DNA from: Schistocephalus solidus
Taxonomy: Eukaryota > Platyhelminthes > Cestoda > Diphyllobothriidea > Diphyllobothriidae
Reading direction: 5' to 3'
DNA: 64,000 nucleotides
NCBI GenBank assembly: GCA_017591395.1
Contig: WEDG01000334.1
Location: 1 to 64,000 of the forward strand
Shown here piece by piece: positions 47,035 through 58,653 of this stretch. How positions within the stretch are numbered: position 1 is the stretch's first letter; every line of letters starts with the position of its first letter. A program made the translations under genes and the position numbers. The notes under the pieces are model-generated. The model did not search any database. It worked only from the letters and a program-made list of their open reading frames with translations, and was not told where the DNA came from.

Positions 47035-48156
47035 TTAGACATCACGCGGATGTTTGTTGCGATAGTGTCGAAGGTGTGGTGTGGTGTGTATTTTCTGGTT
47101 TCCTGAAAAACGCTGTCGACAGCTGCGTAGCGACGTCGACTGGAGGACTCCTAGCAATACAATTGCTATCTGGTTCTCTCGGTGAAGCGAAGGGTATCGC
47201 CGAACCAGCCGCTTTGTTGCCATATCTGTCTTTTGGCATACAGTGTGGAAGTCCTGACATATGACCTGGAAAGTGTCCAATACATAGCGTTTAATTTCAT
47301 CGAATTTGTGATTAATGTCATGACGGAATACCTACATTATCGGCTAAGAGCCGAAATGGCAGAATATGATGTTTGGCATCATAACCGTTAGAAACCAGGC
47401 TTTTGTCATTTGGGTCAATGCGCTTCCTAAATTAAGCTCAAGGGACAGGAGGCGTCATGAGATACTATACGTATGTGGCTAAATTTTAATATTCCAGTGG
47501 TAGTTAAAAGATGGCCCTTCTGTTACGACTCCTGTTCTGAGTCAAACATAAGGGCCTTCTGCAAATGACCGCCTGACTGCTGTTGTTATGCGTCAGGTAA
47601 TCAGACATTTGGATTGGGCACACGTGACTAATGCAGCCTAGGAAGATAATAGACGAAAAGCTATCATCATAAAACTCACTGTTCACCACCTTCGTTACTA
47701 AAATGTTATATTCGTCAAGGCCGAGTCAGATCTGCATGAGCAACCAACTAAGTCTAACAGTATCATAAGTTTTGCCAAGTTCTCTCTCATAAAGTAATGT
47801 CGTTGCCATACTGCGGTCTCTCCTTTCACATAGGACGACGGTAGATCTTCCTTGGTAGCAGAGAGGAAGAAAATTTAAGAGGTTCCTTAACAACCCCTTG
47901 AACCCAGTTGCCTGCTCCTTTGTGAGAATAACGAATTCCTCAAGCAACGTCAGTAACGAGTTCACGCGAGGACAAATGGGATCAGGCGGTTCGATAAGGA
48001 CTTCAGCATCATGAACGCCGACACGAGGCAAACCAGGAAGTTCAGCAAGCTAAGGTAAGTCATTTTCAGGGATAATCTATTTTGAATGCCAATTCCTGAA
48101 GCTTCCGTCAGATGTTTATTCAATTTTGCGAATAGCATTTGGCTCGCAGAAAACAT
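47035..48156 (-). pseudogene. Possible decayed retroelement, unassigned
   Basis: On the minus strand a chain of open segments runs from about 48156 down to 47035. One reads FSASQMLFAKLNKHL. Another (48031-47726) reads PRVGVHDAEVLIEPPDPICP and GRSTVVLCERRDRSMATTLL. A third (about 47338-47035) reads FRHDINHKFDEIKRYVLDTF and KRLVRRYPSLHRENQ. Segments change frame and are split by stops. I cannot match any to a named domain. The codon-like composition and minus-strand co-orientation suggest one broken ORF, but it could also be several chance frames. Confidence 0.3.
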
Positions 48157-48159
48157 ATT

Positions 48160-48930
48160 TTTGTCGGGAAATCAATGGCCCTAGTCGTATCTTTGAATGG
48201 AAGAAAGTCAGGTTAAGTATTCAAAGCCCGACACGCTTCCAGTCGGTATATGCTTGCGATGGGGGTAAGAAATAAAGTATTGCTCTCAGATTTCAGCAGG
48301 GTGATAATGAAACACTGGCAAGAGGATCGTGGGAACCGCTGAGCGTGCTGCACAACTCGACTGTGACACGTCGCGAGGCTGAATAAGCGTTAAATGATTT
48401 ATCGATCAGCCAATGACACATCACATTTCACTCTTAAACTGTACACTCATTTAAAGCAGGACATATAACAGCATCTCAACGGGACCGACACATACTCAGC
48501 TATTTTGCGGTTAATCTTAATATTTTCTTTTATAATTAGAAATTGCCGGTGAAAAAGGATTATTGATCTGCGGAGTGCTTAATGTCTCAGAAGAAAACTT
48601 TCATGGATATAGAGGTCTATTCAAAAATGCTGTATAGGCACCATTGTCTCGAATAAACGTGGTCATCTCTACCTCGACGTAAACCAAAAAGTTGCTGTTC
48701 CATTTAAAAAGACATTTTCAGATGATGATAAGTTAAGCAAATGGAGGAGAGTCCGAACAACACACTTATCAGTATGTTTATCATCTGAGTACCCAGCTGT
48801 GCTGTTTTATTTAATGACATTCCTTGGAACGTTTTAAATAGGTTTTGTGCCTCGCCCTCCTGAAAGGACAAGGTTATCGAAATGCCCCATAAAACCAAAA
48901 GAGAGAAATTTATACTTCAGGGAGGGTACT
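48160..48930. other. Intergenic, no gene seen
   Basis: No supported features. One short minus-strand frame (48704-48898) is unrecognised. Confidence 0.5.
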
Positions 48931-48944
48931 TCATCCCATTTGAT

Positions 48945-49125
48945 AACCCTGCTATTAAACCAGAAACAACCCTTAAACGCAAACCTACTGTTAAAAGTAA
49001 CCTTAATTTGAGTTTTAACCCCAATGCTTAGCTTCTTGCCAATCCTTACCTTTAACCCTTACCCTACTTTTCACATAAAATGTAACGCAAAGTTACATAT
49101 ATTATAGGTCGCTTCTAGGTCACTC
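48945..49125. repeat. CCCTTAA-like array, possible decayed MITE relative
   Basis: Repeated units such as AACCCTTAAAC, TTAACCCC and TTTAACCCTTACCCTAC, followed by TAACGCAAAGTTACATATAT. The last part resembles the GCGCAAATGTGCATGTATC stretch of the MITE-like copy at 58.9 kb. The terminal inverted repeats are not recognisable, so this is either a decayed copy or an independent telomere-like array. Confidence 0.4.
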
Positions 49126-49258
49126 TACCACCTCCCCGGGGAGCCAAGTTCCCGAGAGACCTCATAACGTCAATTTTTACAGACTGTGTACCATATTATC
49201 TTTTCCTCAATTTTGAAATAACGAGAACATGTCTTGTCGAGTGCAGTGGTCAGGGCGA

Positions 49259-49332
49259 GGGCTCATAGTTCAAGGGGTATAGCGTTGGATTTAAAGACGT
49301 TAGATGATCGGCAGTCGGGTTTTGGATTGAGG
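49259..49332 (+). repeat. tRNA-like (possible SINE head)
   Basis: GGGCTCATAGTTCAAGGGGTATAGCGTTGGA resembles acceptor, D arm and A box. The later CAGTCGGGTTTTGGATTG resembles a degenerate T arm about 45 bases downstream. Probably tRNA-derived and not functional. Confidence 0.4.
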
Positions 49333-49339
49333 AACCTGT

Positions 49340-52040
49340 CTGGCACTGAGGTATGCCCAGCTGATGCTGCCGCCTAAACGATAAGTGACCACTCCAGTTT
49401 AACTTTTCTTTATTGGGCACAAATCGGGATTTTTATGTATGTGTGAGTTCTCGGAACAGCTAATCTCCGGAGGTCCAGTAATGATACTTCAGAGGTATTC
49501 AACATGATCTAGATCCTTTGCCAGCACGAACACGCCTCTTGCTGGGAACCTGATATCTATTGTTAGTTAAAGATAATGTACAGACGTAGTGGTCAGTGAT
49601 GTAACCTACTTTAAATAAAGCAAAAATCGACGGCTGTCAGGATAAAACAGAATGGAATACAAATTAGAAAGTCGCGGAAGAGGCTGCCAATATCAAAACA
49701 TTTATAAACTACTTAAAACGAATGTACAGTACAAAAGATTGAGAAAAAAGTTGCTGATCTGCCAAAAAGGGACAAAAAGTATGCGACATTTGTAGGATTC
49801 TTCTGGCCCGTATCAGCGAACTCAGAAATCGATAAAAAATCAACATGTGTAAATGGGTACCGGTTAAACTATTATTTACACATGCGGCTGAAGATGCTCA
49901 TTGCCAGTCAGAACTGCGAGCATATTTAGATATACTTGGCTATTTTAAAGCTAATGTAATGATATCAGACAATGGTACACAAGTTGATTGGGTAATTTTA
50001 GGTCAATCTGACATTTCTCTAGCTGCTGTTTACAGTGCATTTAGGTCAATACAGTGAAAGAGGCTTGGACCAAAATTTCCAATAGACGGGGAACTGATTC
50101 TAAAGACCATAGGTGCTAACGCTGATAGCTCAAAAACGATTGGGATGCTGTAGCGGCTTCCCAGCTAATTAAGGGGCTTGATTTAGAAAATCCTGTTCCA
50201 ACGAGAATCGAACTAGATTTAGTCTGCTCCTTTCCGATACTGAGATACAGTCGCAAGCGGACAGAGAGAAGGTTTGTTAGTTGTTTACGCCAGTGGCTGA
50301 CGTTACAGCACTGTAAAATCCATTCGCTCTCTCTCTCTCTCTCTCTCGCTGCATTAGCAGCACACACCCACAGTTTACCCTTCATCGCTAATACTCCCTT
50401 CAGTAGTAATCGCACTTCTTATAGGGACAAATTCCATGCAGATACGCCAGAGCTTCCGTTTGGATGAATTTATTGCATGACAACCTACCCAGCGACGCCA
50501 GTTGCGATCTCGGCACGCGTCTGCTATAAGGTCAACTCAGTGAGAACAATTCTAGGCATTTCTGAGCGATATGAAGTTGGATGAAAAAGAAACAGTAATA
50601 TGGCTTGCCGAAAAAAACTCGTCCCTAGTAAAAAACACTCCCCTTAAATGCACTTATTGCCTTGGTGGATATCCCTAGCGGTCCGAGAGACACGATAGAT
50701 TAAAATATACTGCGTACTAAGGAAGCCTGGATTTCAGTTGATCTCTCTCTGTTCGCCCTCCCCTCCAACTTCTACCCCCTGTCCACGCTGCCGAAAAAAC
50801 TTGAATGAACAACAATGAGGTGGGCCATGGAAACGCACCATTCCCTCTGCCCTGAGACGCTAGTAAGTCATCCGCATCAGCAGAGGTTACGCGTAACCAC
50901 GTGGCTGGATATCCGTGTTACTGACGCAGTCTGTTTCATGAAGAAATGTTCAGCTGGACGAAAGTATCAAGAGCAACAGAAGTTTATAATGTCAAATTTC
51001 AAAGACTTTGTCTTCATCCACAATATTTTTTGTTAAAAGAGAGTGTGCGGCTGGAGGCAAGGTCCTAAGATCTCCTGACAGCAATACATATTGTTTCCTT
51101 TGCAATTTTTCCGACCAAAATTCGTAGTGCCGTTGTCAGACCTTGGTTACTGCTGTAGGTCGCACCTTCAGAGCCTGACAAGGCTGCTTGTGCAGGCGGC
51201 TGCTCTGCAGCGCATGCGTAGGCGCATATAAAACATTTTAATTTACTGCTTTTTGTACAGCCTCGTGAGTTCGGCGGTGCATAAGCCGGAAGTTTGTTAG
51301 AGGATTAGCGTGTGCATGGGGGAGGGAGAGAGAGGGAGAGGTATAACTTGTTAGATAACTAGGGGGGAAAGTGTGTACATATCGGTGCATAGGCGCGCAG
51401 ATAAGTGAGAATACACACAAAGAAGGCGAAAGATCTTATCTCCGCTGGTGCATCTGCTTGCTCTCGAGGGGAGGAAAAATGTTTTTTTTTTCGATTGGCC
51501 TTTGAATGGGTTTGGATGGACATACGAAGTAAAACTTGATCCGTTTCCTCAGTGAGTCAGCAAATCAGCCATTGCGACATGCAGAAAAGTTATTAGAGCC
51601 ATCGTTATTGAACTCGGCTGGAAACGAGTTGAATTACCCAAAAGAGAGAATTGGAGGATGATGCTGAAGGGCATATAAGAAGAATTATATGGTTACTTTC
51701 AGCCTTCACTTACGCAGTTCAGCTTTTGCTGGGAGGTACAGACTTCAGCTGATCACTCGCGTCCTCTTGGATGTTAAAAATGACGAATACAACTTCAGCG
51801 TAATGGTCTTGAGCAGGATGTGGTAAAAAGAACTGTCTATAGCGCCTCCACAGAGTCGACCTACAAAGCCACTTCACATTTTTCGGCGCAGGCGAATGTT
51901 GCTGCCTATCCGGTAAATACTGGAGGTATTATAGTTCCTACACCGAATCCAACGGTCTGATAAAGCTGATGGCACCCAAAACGTGGTCAGACTGCCTCAC
52001 GGGCCGCGCGAGCAAATAAATAGTACTATACTTGCTTGTG
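49340..52040. other. Intergenic, no gene seen
   Basis: Contains a CT microsatellite near 50.33 kb and a purine-rich GA patch near 51.32 kb. Open frames at 49845-50057, 50116-50415 (minus) and 50815-51036 are unrecognised. Confidence 0.5.
50327..50348. repeat. (CT)n microsatellite
   Basis: About ten uninterrupted CT units. Confidence 0.95.
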
Positions 52041-52047
52041 GCACAAC

Positions 52048-52170
52048 TTGTGAGGTAGCTGCAAAGGAAGTCTACTTTTACTATTACCCAGCGTAAGCCA
52101 CCGTCTCTGCACCATCCTGCTATTGCGTATACGGTGAATATCGTCAAAATCGACGATCAAACTGTCGTGG
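52048..52170 (+). repeat. Dispersed repeat family X, copy 2 (partial)
   Basis: GAGGTAGCTGCAAAGGAAGTC, then GTAAGCCACCGTCTCTGCACCA, TGCTATTGCGTATACGGTG and ATCGACGATCAAACTGTCGT. This is the right half of the block seen at 46329 and 57220, in the same orientation. Confidence 0.65.
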
Positions 52171-53290
52171 AACACCTCAGACGGAGGGCCGTCACACTAA
52201 GATAGTCACTCGGGTGACTCATAGGCTCAGACACGACTGGTTAAAGGAAGAGGCAAGAGAGAACGAGATCGACACTAGAGAATCCATCCTCACGGCACAT
52301 AACCAGACCCCTCAATATATAAAGAAATTCATTTAATCACGACGCGCTAGGAGTAGTTTCCAGGAAGATTATCAAACTAACGGATTAATTTCGGTCCTCT
52401 CTGGACTGTGACTTATGTTTTAATTGCTCCTTATCAATGGCACCAATTTACGCGAGATCTCAGGTGCCCTTTTAAGTAGCCTGCGGTGGAGATCAGTTCC
52501 TATGCGGCACGCTCAACTATGTCAACCACTGTGCCTGTGCCCATCTACGCTCGCTGTAGCATTTTCTACGTATCGGAGCATGGTGAGTGAGGGATGCTTA
52601 AGAGAAGCAGATGCGGCACAAGTCTGCCTCAGTGCAAGTCACCCGCGGTACGCCTACTCCATGCGGGAGGCACTTTCTACGGTCGGACATTCAGTACCCC
52701 ACTTCTGGAGATAAAGATGCTCAAATTCTCGGTCTCTGTTTCAACCTCGACGGACAAAGAAGCAGTGAGAGGCATCTAGGCCGCAAACATGAATAAGCTT
52801 AATGACAGAATTTGCAATGCCTTGCATGTATGACAAACCCGCGACCAGAATCTAGGACTGCCCTGTGTTCTAGGCGAATGAAGGCTAACCTGTGAAATAA
52901 AAACTTCAATGCCTAGTCTGTGTAACCACCCCCTCATTCTGCGTACAGAGTTTTAAACATATTTCATTCAAAGCAAGATTATTGTTAAAGAGTTTCCTTG
53001 GAGGAGCCGCCTGATTATTATCCTCCGTCTTCCCAGACAGGAAGTAAGATAAGTGACTATTCAGGAGGCCTGTGGCTCACAATGCTAATCGAGATAATTG
53101 AAGCTGAGAGGATACAACTCTTGAAGACGACCGATCAAAGGAAGTGCTTGCTCTCCTAAAAATCCTCTTTGAACCATACATTTTGGACACCGTACGGGGG
53201 AACCTTGTCCTTTGTTCGTGAGTACCACAAGAATACTAAAAGTTTAGAACGGCAATAAGCGGCCAGGCATACAAATCTACGAACAACTCC
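52171..53290. other. Intergenic, no gene seen
   Basis: Overlapping plus-strand open frames at 52424-52714, 52594-52779 and 52611-52796 share no recognisable content. Three frames open together suggest stop-poor GC-rich sequence. Confidence 0.45.
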
Positions 53291-53297
53291 GCCCTTC

Positions 53298-53657
53298 ATG
53301 TGGCAGCGCCTATATGTACCGGAGCAAAACGCGGTGTGGAAGCGACTGCCGTTTACTGCGTTAACTGGAAATAGTGGTTTTTATTTGTATCACATACCCA
53401 AAAGTACATTTGCATCAATAGTGGAATGGCTGACCGTCCGGTTCGATTCGGGCAAACAACGGTCGCAGAACGCAAGTAACGCCAGAATGTACTTGGCCAG
53501 GATGCTTTTATTGGAAGAGGGATATGGTCAACGCCATATAGGCACCAAGGGATGGGAAGACGCCACGATTGCGTTTACAGCCGTTGCTATAACTGCTGCA
53601 GTCCACCGTAAACGCCTGCGAAAGCAAGTTCTTTATCGAAGTTGCTGCTTCGTATAG
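53298..53657 (+). other. Unassigned 119-codon open frame before the LINE
   Basis: Runs MWQRLYVPEQNAVWKRLPFT...SIVEWLTVRFDSGKQR...LEEGYGQRHIG from an ATG. No known motif. It ends about 70 bases before sequence that looks like the LINE 5' region. It may belong to a longer repeat rather than a host gene. Confidence 0.25.
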
Positions 53658-54255
53658 GTGCCAGTTTATCTTTTTTAAACATGTTCGTCCAGGTTCAATT
53701 CAACGTGAGATACACTAGTTATATGACATAAGGGTGTAGGGGGACTAGTTAGGGGTAGCAACACACAGACAGCATTTGGGCACCCCATTTGTCTCGTAAA
53801 GGTGGTGAATGCTCCAGTAGCCGTTTCTAACTAGTACCCAACTGTCACTTGTGGCTCCTCGAAGTTGGGTTTTTCCCAGCAACCACACCGCGGGCAACCG
53901 TCACGACAAGCGGGCTAAACCAGGTGAGGGTCTTTGGTCTTGTGTGTGCCTTCAAACACGGTATGTCTAACTCCCGAACTTCCCACCTCCCCCTCTCAAA
54001 AACACCTACGGTGGGGGTGACAGCAACCCCGTAGGCGGCCCAGGCTAACTCGGGTTGTTCTCCCACTAAAACAAAACCGTGACCCATAGTGGAGTTCGGC
54101 AGCCATCTGGGATGTCCGAGCAGCCCTATTTAGGGACATCACTGCTTGCCTCCTCGCGGAGGAAGGGGCTAGAAAAGGTGCCCTAAACAAATACTGGTTA
54201 TCACGTCTTCTGCAGCCCGGCCGAGGCTCGCAGATCGCAAAATACGCGGTCGTAA

Positions 54256-55142
54256 AACTCAAACAAACAACAATACCCCCGTATCCATCCCCCTCGCCAT
54301 AACCTCCGGATTCCTCGGCTGAGACCCCTCACAATAGCAGCCTGGAATGTTCGCTCCCTTTTAGACAATCCTAGGAGCAACCGGCCGGAACGGAGGACGG
54401 CGCTAGTCGCTCGGGAACTGGTGCTCTACAAGGTGGACATTGCTGCTCTCAGCGAGACCCGATTCTCTGAGCAGGGTCAACTGGAGCAGGTGGGTGCTGG
54501 CTACACTTTCGTCTGGAACGGCCGGTCAAAGGCAGAGCGACGCGACGCTGGTGTTGCCTTTGCCATCCGGAACGACATTGTGGGACGTCTGCCCTGTCTG
54601 CCGCAGGGTATCAATGAGCGCCTGATGAGCCTCCACCTGCCTCTTCGGAGAGACCAGTTCGCCACCATCATCAGCGCCTACGCTCCCCCAATGACGAGCT
54701 CTGATGCGGCGAAGGACAAATTCTACGAGGACCTGCACGCCCTGCTGGCAAATGTGCCGAAGGCGGACAAGTTAATTGTCCTTGGTGACTTTAAAGCCCG
54801 TGTCGGGACAGACCACGCTGCCTGGCAGGGACTGGTGGGTCCCCACGGTTTCAGAAGCTGTAACGATAACGGCCTCCTTTTTCTGCGTACGTGTGTGGAA
54901 CGCCGTCTCCTGCTGACCAACACCTTATTCCGCCTTCCGACGCGGGAGAAGGCCACGTGGATGCACCCTCGGTCGCGGCGCTGGCAGCTGCTTGACTATG
55001 TTCTCGTCCGGAGGGGATATCGACAGGACGTGCTGGTAACCAAGGCGACCCGCGATACCGATGGTTGGACAGATCACCGCATCATCATCTTCCAGATGAG
55101 GCTCCGAGTTCAACCCCGACAAAGGTCCCAAGGTAAAAGCTA
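54256..55142 (+). pseudogene. LINE endonuclease domain
   Basis: An uninterrupted frame from just after a TAA at 54253 carries the AP/exonuclease III-like nuclease: IAAWNVRSL (N in the first motif), [11 protein letters not shown] (catalytic glutamate), [47 protein letters not shown] and WTDHRIIIF (the final D-H pair). The asparagine of the G-D-F-N motif is a lysine here (GDFKAR), which should abolish catalysis. The frame is lost after QGKSYQ at about 55140, where one base is missing. The sequence continues one frame over as [20 protein letters not shown], the linker to the RT. Confidence 0.85.
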
Positions 55143-56855
55143 CCAGGTAAGTTAAATACTCTTTTTTTAAATTTGCCTGCTCACTGTTTTGATTTCAGCA
55201 ACCAAACAACCGAGAAACTGGAGGACCTGCATGCTCCAGATGATAATGCTACCGTGGAGAGACGATGGTGCCAATTGCGAAATATCATCCAGTCCACTGC
55301 TCTACATGGACCTTCGGACTGACGCCACCAAAGCAGCCTTCTTCAGATGCCGGCGCCTTGTACAACAACGGCTGCGGGAGATTCAGGATGCCTGGATGAT
55401 CCGAAAGGCTGAGGAAATCCAGGGGTATGTTGACCGCAATGAAATGAAAAACTTTTCAAAGACATCAAAAACCATCTATGGCCCGTGTATCAAGGGAACC
55501 GCACTGCTGCTCAGCTCTGACGCTCAACACTACTGACACAGAAATCGCAAATTCTGAAGTGCTGGGCCGAGCACTTCAGAAATGTCCTTAATTGCTCATC
55601 AGCCATTTCCGATGCTGCCATTGACCGGCTCCCTCAAGTGGACACGAACAATGACCTGGATCTGCCGCCTTCCCTACCAGAAACCATCCGGGTCGTGCAG
55701 CAGATTTCCAGCGGTAAAACACCGGGATCTGACTCAATCCCACCGGAAGTCTACAAGCACGGTGGGCCCCGGTTGATGGCCGAACTCACAACACTCTTCC
55801 AAGAGATGTAGCGCCAAGGACAAGTTCCGAAGGATTTCAAAGAAGCGATCATCGTCCATCTCTACAAACGGAAGGGCAACCGGCAACTCTGTGATAAGAT
55901 CTTCGCCCGTATCCTTCTCAATCATCTGAACGGTCACCTAGAGCAGGGCCTGCTCCCGGAAAGCCAATGTGGCTTCCACCGACACCGCGAAACAACCGAT
56001 ATGATCTTTGCCACCCGCCAGCTAAAAGAGAAGTGTCAAGAGGTGCGAACTCACCTATACACTACCTTCGTGGATCTAACGAAAGCCTTTGACACGGTGA
56101 ATCGCGACGGACTGTGGAAATTCGTGCAGACATTTTGCAGTCCTGAGCGGTTCACGCACATGATGCGTCAGCTTCATGACGGGATGACGGCGCGCGTCGC
56201 TGACAACGGGACGGTATCCGAAGCATTCGCAGTGACCAACGGAGTGTAGCATGGCTGCGTATTGGCTCCCACCCTGTTCAGTCTCATGTTCTCGGCTATG
56301 CTGATGGACGCCTACCATGATGAGCAGCCTGGGATCCGCATCGCCTACAGAACTGAAGGGCACCTTCTCAACAGTCGGCGTATGCAGGCTCCAGCGCGCG
56401 TGTCTACGACTACAGTCCATGACTTGCTCTTCGCGGACGATTACGCCCTTAACACCGTGACAGAGGAGGAAATGCAAAGGAGTATGGACCTCTTCACCGC
56501 AGGATGCGCCAATTTTGGATAAGCAATCAGTACAGCCAAAACGGTTGTCATGCACCAGCCACCACCCAGCGCGGAATACAATGCTCCCCGAATCAATGTT
56601 AACGGTGCTCAACTCAAAAACGTGGAAACCTTCGCTTATCTAGGAAGCACGCTGTCACCCAACACAAGAATCGATGACGAGGTTGCCCAACGGATCTCCA
56701 AAGCTAGTCAGGCCTTCGGCCGGCTGCAGGCCTCCGTGTGGAATCGCCACGGCATTCACCTAAAACTCAAACTGAAGATATACAAGGCCGTGGTCTTCAC
56801 GACTCCTTTACGGAGCGGAGACCTGAACCATCTACTCGAACCAAACCGGAAGCTG
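55143..56855 (+). pseudogene. LINE reverse transcriptase domain, multiply broken
   Basis: Frames in turn: 55143-55323 (linker, EKLEDLHAPDDNATVERRWC); about 55310-55536 (DLRTDATKAAFFRCRRL, RNEMKNFSKT); then LPETIRVVQQISSGKTPGSD, IIVHLYKRKGNRQLCD, YTTFVDLTKAFDTVNRDG (RT motif A), VLAPTLFSLMFSAM (motif B region), TTVHDLLFADDYALNT (motif C, catalytic FADD kept) and VETFAYLGSTLSPN. Damage seen: about 100 bases missing after STALHGPSD; a TAG in the EM-RQGQ helix (55809); about 12 codons missing between CD and KIFARIL; a TAG in place of the lysine of GVKQGC (about 56247); TAA after NFG (56520); a frame change and TGA at GAETW (about 56830). It cannot encode a working enzyme. Confidence 0.85.
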
Positions 56856-57011
56856 AGTACAGCGACCCGTCAGACAATGCGCCCACTCCCACCTCAGACA
56901 ACTGACTGGCTCGGATGGTGGTCTGATTTTGGGGATGGGGGAGAGAGTGAGGTCAATAGCTCAGCGCATTTTCCTCACTATAAACAATCTGACGCGCTTG
57001 AAACTATCACT

Positions 57012-57219
57012 GTGCGCTAAAAGCCGTGGCCTGGAAGGTTGCCAACTCACAGGATAACTCGGACCGCATGGTCAGCCTAATGTTGGTTTTGTGTGGAGTA
57101 GCTGACTGGCGGACTGAGAGACAGGCTGAAATGGCTCCTTTCCTAATGTGGCCTTTATGGCACTCCACTCCGTGGGATCCGAGCAAGGTGTGGTGATACA
57201 CCCAGGTGAGGCTCCGGCC
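57012..57219. repeat. Possible extension of family X
   Basis: CCGTGGCCTGGAAGGTTGCC then AACTCACAGGATAACTCGGA resembles TGTAGTTTGGAAGGATGCCA and ATTGACAGAATAACACGG at about 59497-59530. CCTAATGTGGCCTTTATGGC resembles CGTAATGTGGTCTTTGTGAG there. It directly precedes the family X block, so the repeat may be longer than that block. Confidence 0.45.
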
Positions 57220-57430
57220 GCGCCAGGCACCTGCACTCTTTCCCATCTCCGGTCTTCTTGACTCTGTCTTGACACCGGGGCTCAGGTGCGGGGAGGACGA
57301 GAGAGTGCGGTAGCTGCAGCGCAAGGCTACTATCACTTACAACTAATTCACGCGCAAGTCACTGTCCCTGCATCACCTGGTATGGAGCATACAGTGGACC
57401 TCGTCGAAATCGACGTTCAAACTGTCATAT
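57220..57430 (+). repeat. Dispersed repeat family X, copy 3
   Basis: Full block of about 210 bases, same orientation as the copy at 46329. GGCACCTGCACTCTTTCCC, GACTCTGTCTTGACACCGGG, GCTGCAGCGCAAGGCTACTA, GCGCAAGTCACTGTCCCTGC and CAGTGGACCTCGTCGAAATC. It follows the truncated LINE. Confidence 0.75.
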
Positions 57431-57660
57431 ATGACATAAAACCGATGAGCGTGGATCCAAAATAGTAGTTTTAACACATCAAAAGTAGAGTTTCCTAATA
57501 AATGTTGACTAATTTTAGCCAGAGTTAGTTCCATCGTACGCTGTCTTCTTCGTTTTTATGCTTATTGTGATGCAGAAACAAGATCGGAAGGGACTAAACA
57601 AGACTAAATTAGGCGCAACTGCTATTCTGGGAAGTCTCCTCTGCTTTAAGGGTGGCAAAA

Positions 57661-57877
57661 ACAACAGTTCCACCGTTCTCGTCCAACGATGTCCACCGAA
57701 TACGCCACAACAAGTGGTGCAGGGACGGAGACTTGCGCGTGAATAAGTTTTAAGTGATAGTAGACTTGCACTGCTTCGATAGTACTCTCTCCCTCTTCCC
57801 TTACCCGTCTGTACCCGGTGTCAAAACATAGTCAATAAGACCGGAAGCAGGGTGCGGCGCAGGTGGCTGGGGCGACC
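57661..57877 (-). repeat. Dispersed repeat family X, copy 4 (inverted)
   Basis: Read on the minus strand: GCCACCTGCGCCGCACCCTG, TTTGACACCGGGTACAGACG, AGTGCAAGTCTACTATCACT, CACGCGCAAGTCTCCGTCCC and GTATTCGGTGGACATCGTTG. This is the same order as copies 1 and 3. Copies 3 and 4 lie 230 bases apart in inverted orientation and could pair. Confidence 0.7.
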
Positions 57878-57879
57878 GG

Positions 57880-58650
57880 GGACGCTCATTGCCGTGCCAC
57901 AACAATGCAAACGAAGCAGACTTCACACACTTGAATGCTCTCAGCCGCTGGTCTGGAGGCAGGTCGCAGTTCGGCTCACAACCGTACCAAGAAGCAGGTT
58001 ACCCAGAGGGCTGAAAATCAAAATTGCTACAGCGCCATGAGTACTCCTTAAATAAACCACACTTAAAAGTTTGTAGGATGAGGTAGGACAACCTTAGTGC
58101 CTGTGCCTCTGCTCGCCGGCACAATCCTCCCGAGAGAAACCAACAAGAACCGGCCAACTAGTTGGTCCCAGTAAACAAAACAAAAAACTTCACTGGGAGA
58201 GCGCGTCCAAAGCAAAACACGAACCGTGCTCTTTCACTGAATTGAAAATGATTTTCTGCTAAGCGGACACACTGGAGGTGCCTGCCAAACTCAAAGGACG
58301 CAGGAGACAGATTGACTTCGAGACACACTGAGAAAGGGCGCGAAGCGACGGAGGTGAGTAGAATTACATACTCTGTCCCCTCCCCACAAACCTTTGAAAC
58401 TGCAAAGCCACAATAAACGGGGAAACTAGCCCTTAAAAGGGCTGCCCATCTCAGAAGGCGAGTAGAAGGCCGTCGGGCCATACATACGTGTATGAACGAC
58501 GCAAAAGTTAAAGGATTGCTGTTCGAGAGCGTGCGCTGGCAAGCACGTTCTGGTTAAGGCAGTTCCCACCTGACCAAAACGAACGGGATAAAACCATCAA
58601 AATAAAGAGGCCACCGGGTGTCTGAGGTCTTATGACAAAATAATTTCTGG
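57880..58650. other. Intergenic, no gene seen
   Basis: GC-moderate. Open frames at 58158-58481 (minus, 107 codons) and 58508-58732 (minus) have no recognised motif; the second overlaps the MITE-like element. Nothing else supported. Confidence 0.45.
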
Positions 58651-58653
58651 TCG

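Larger units (their letters stand above)
53725..56860 (+). mobile_element. LINE (non-LTR retrotransposon), inactive, 3'-truncated
   Basis: A GC-rich block with a 5' untranslated part (about 53725-54300), an AP-type endonuclease and a reverse transcriptase in one orientation. The coding order, the combined ORF and the residue patterns match the abundant endonuclease-RT LINEs of flatworms. I have not assigned a clade, though RTE-like is plausible. The 5' end is approximate. The 3' end is lost: after LLYGAET-like sequence at about 56815-56830 homology stops near 56860, so the RT C-terminus and 3' UTR are absent. Confidence 0.8.

Noticed and set aside
49845..50057. ISDNGTQ motif suggesting a retroviral-type integrase
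   Set aside because: Only this heptamer resembles the integrase D-N-G-x-x-F block. The rest of the 70-codon frame shows no other integrase feature.
53435..53455. GGTTCGATTCGGG as a tRNA T arm
   Set aside because: The nearest A-box-like sequence is far too close and no stems form. It lies inside an open frame.
55147..55198. A 52-base spliceosomal intron in the LINE
   Set aside because: The segment reads as in-frame linker coding ([14 protein letters not shown]) in the frame that continues to the RT, so a one-base deletion explains the break better.
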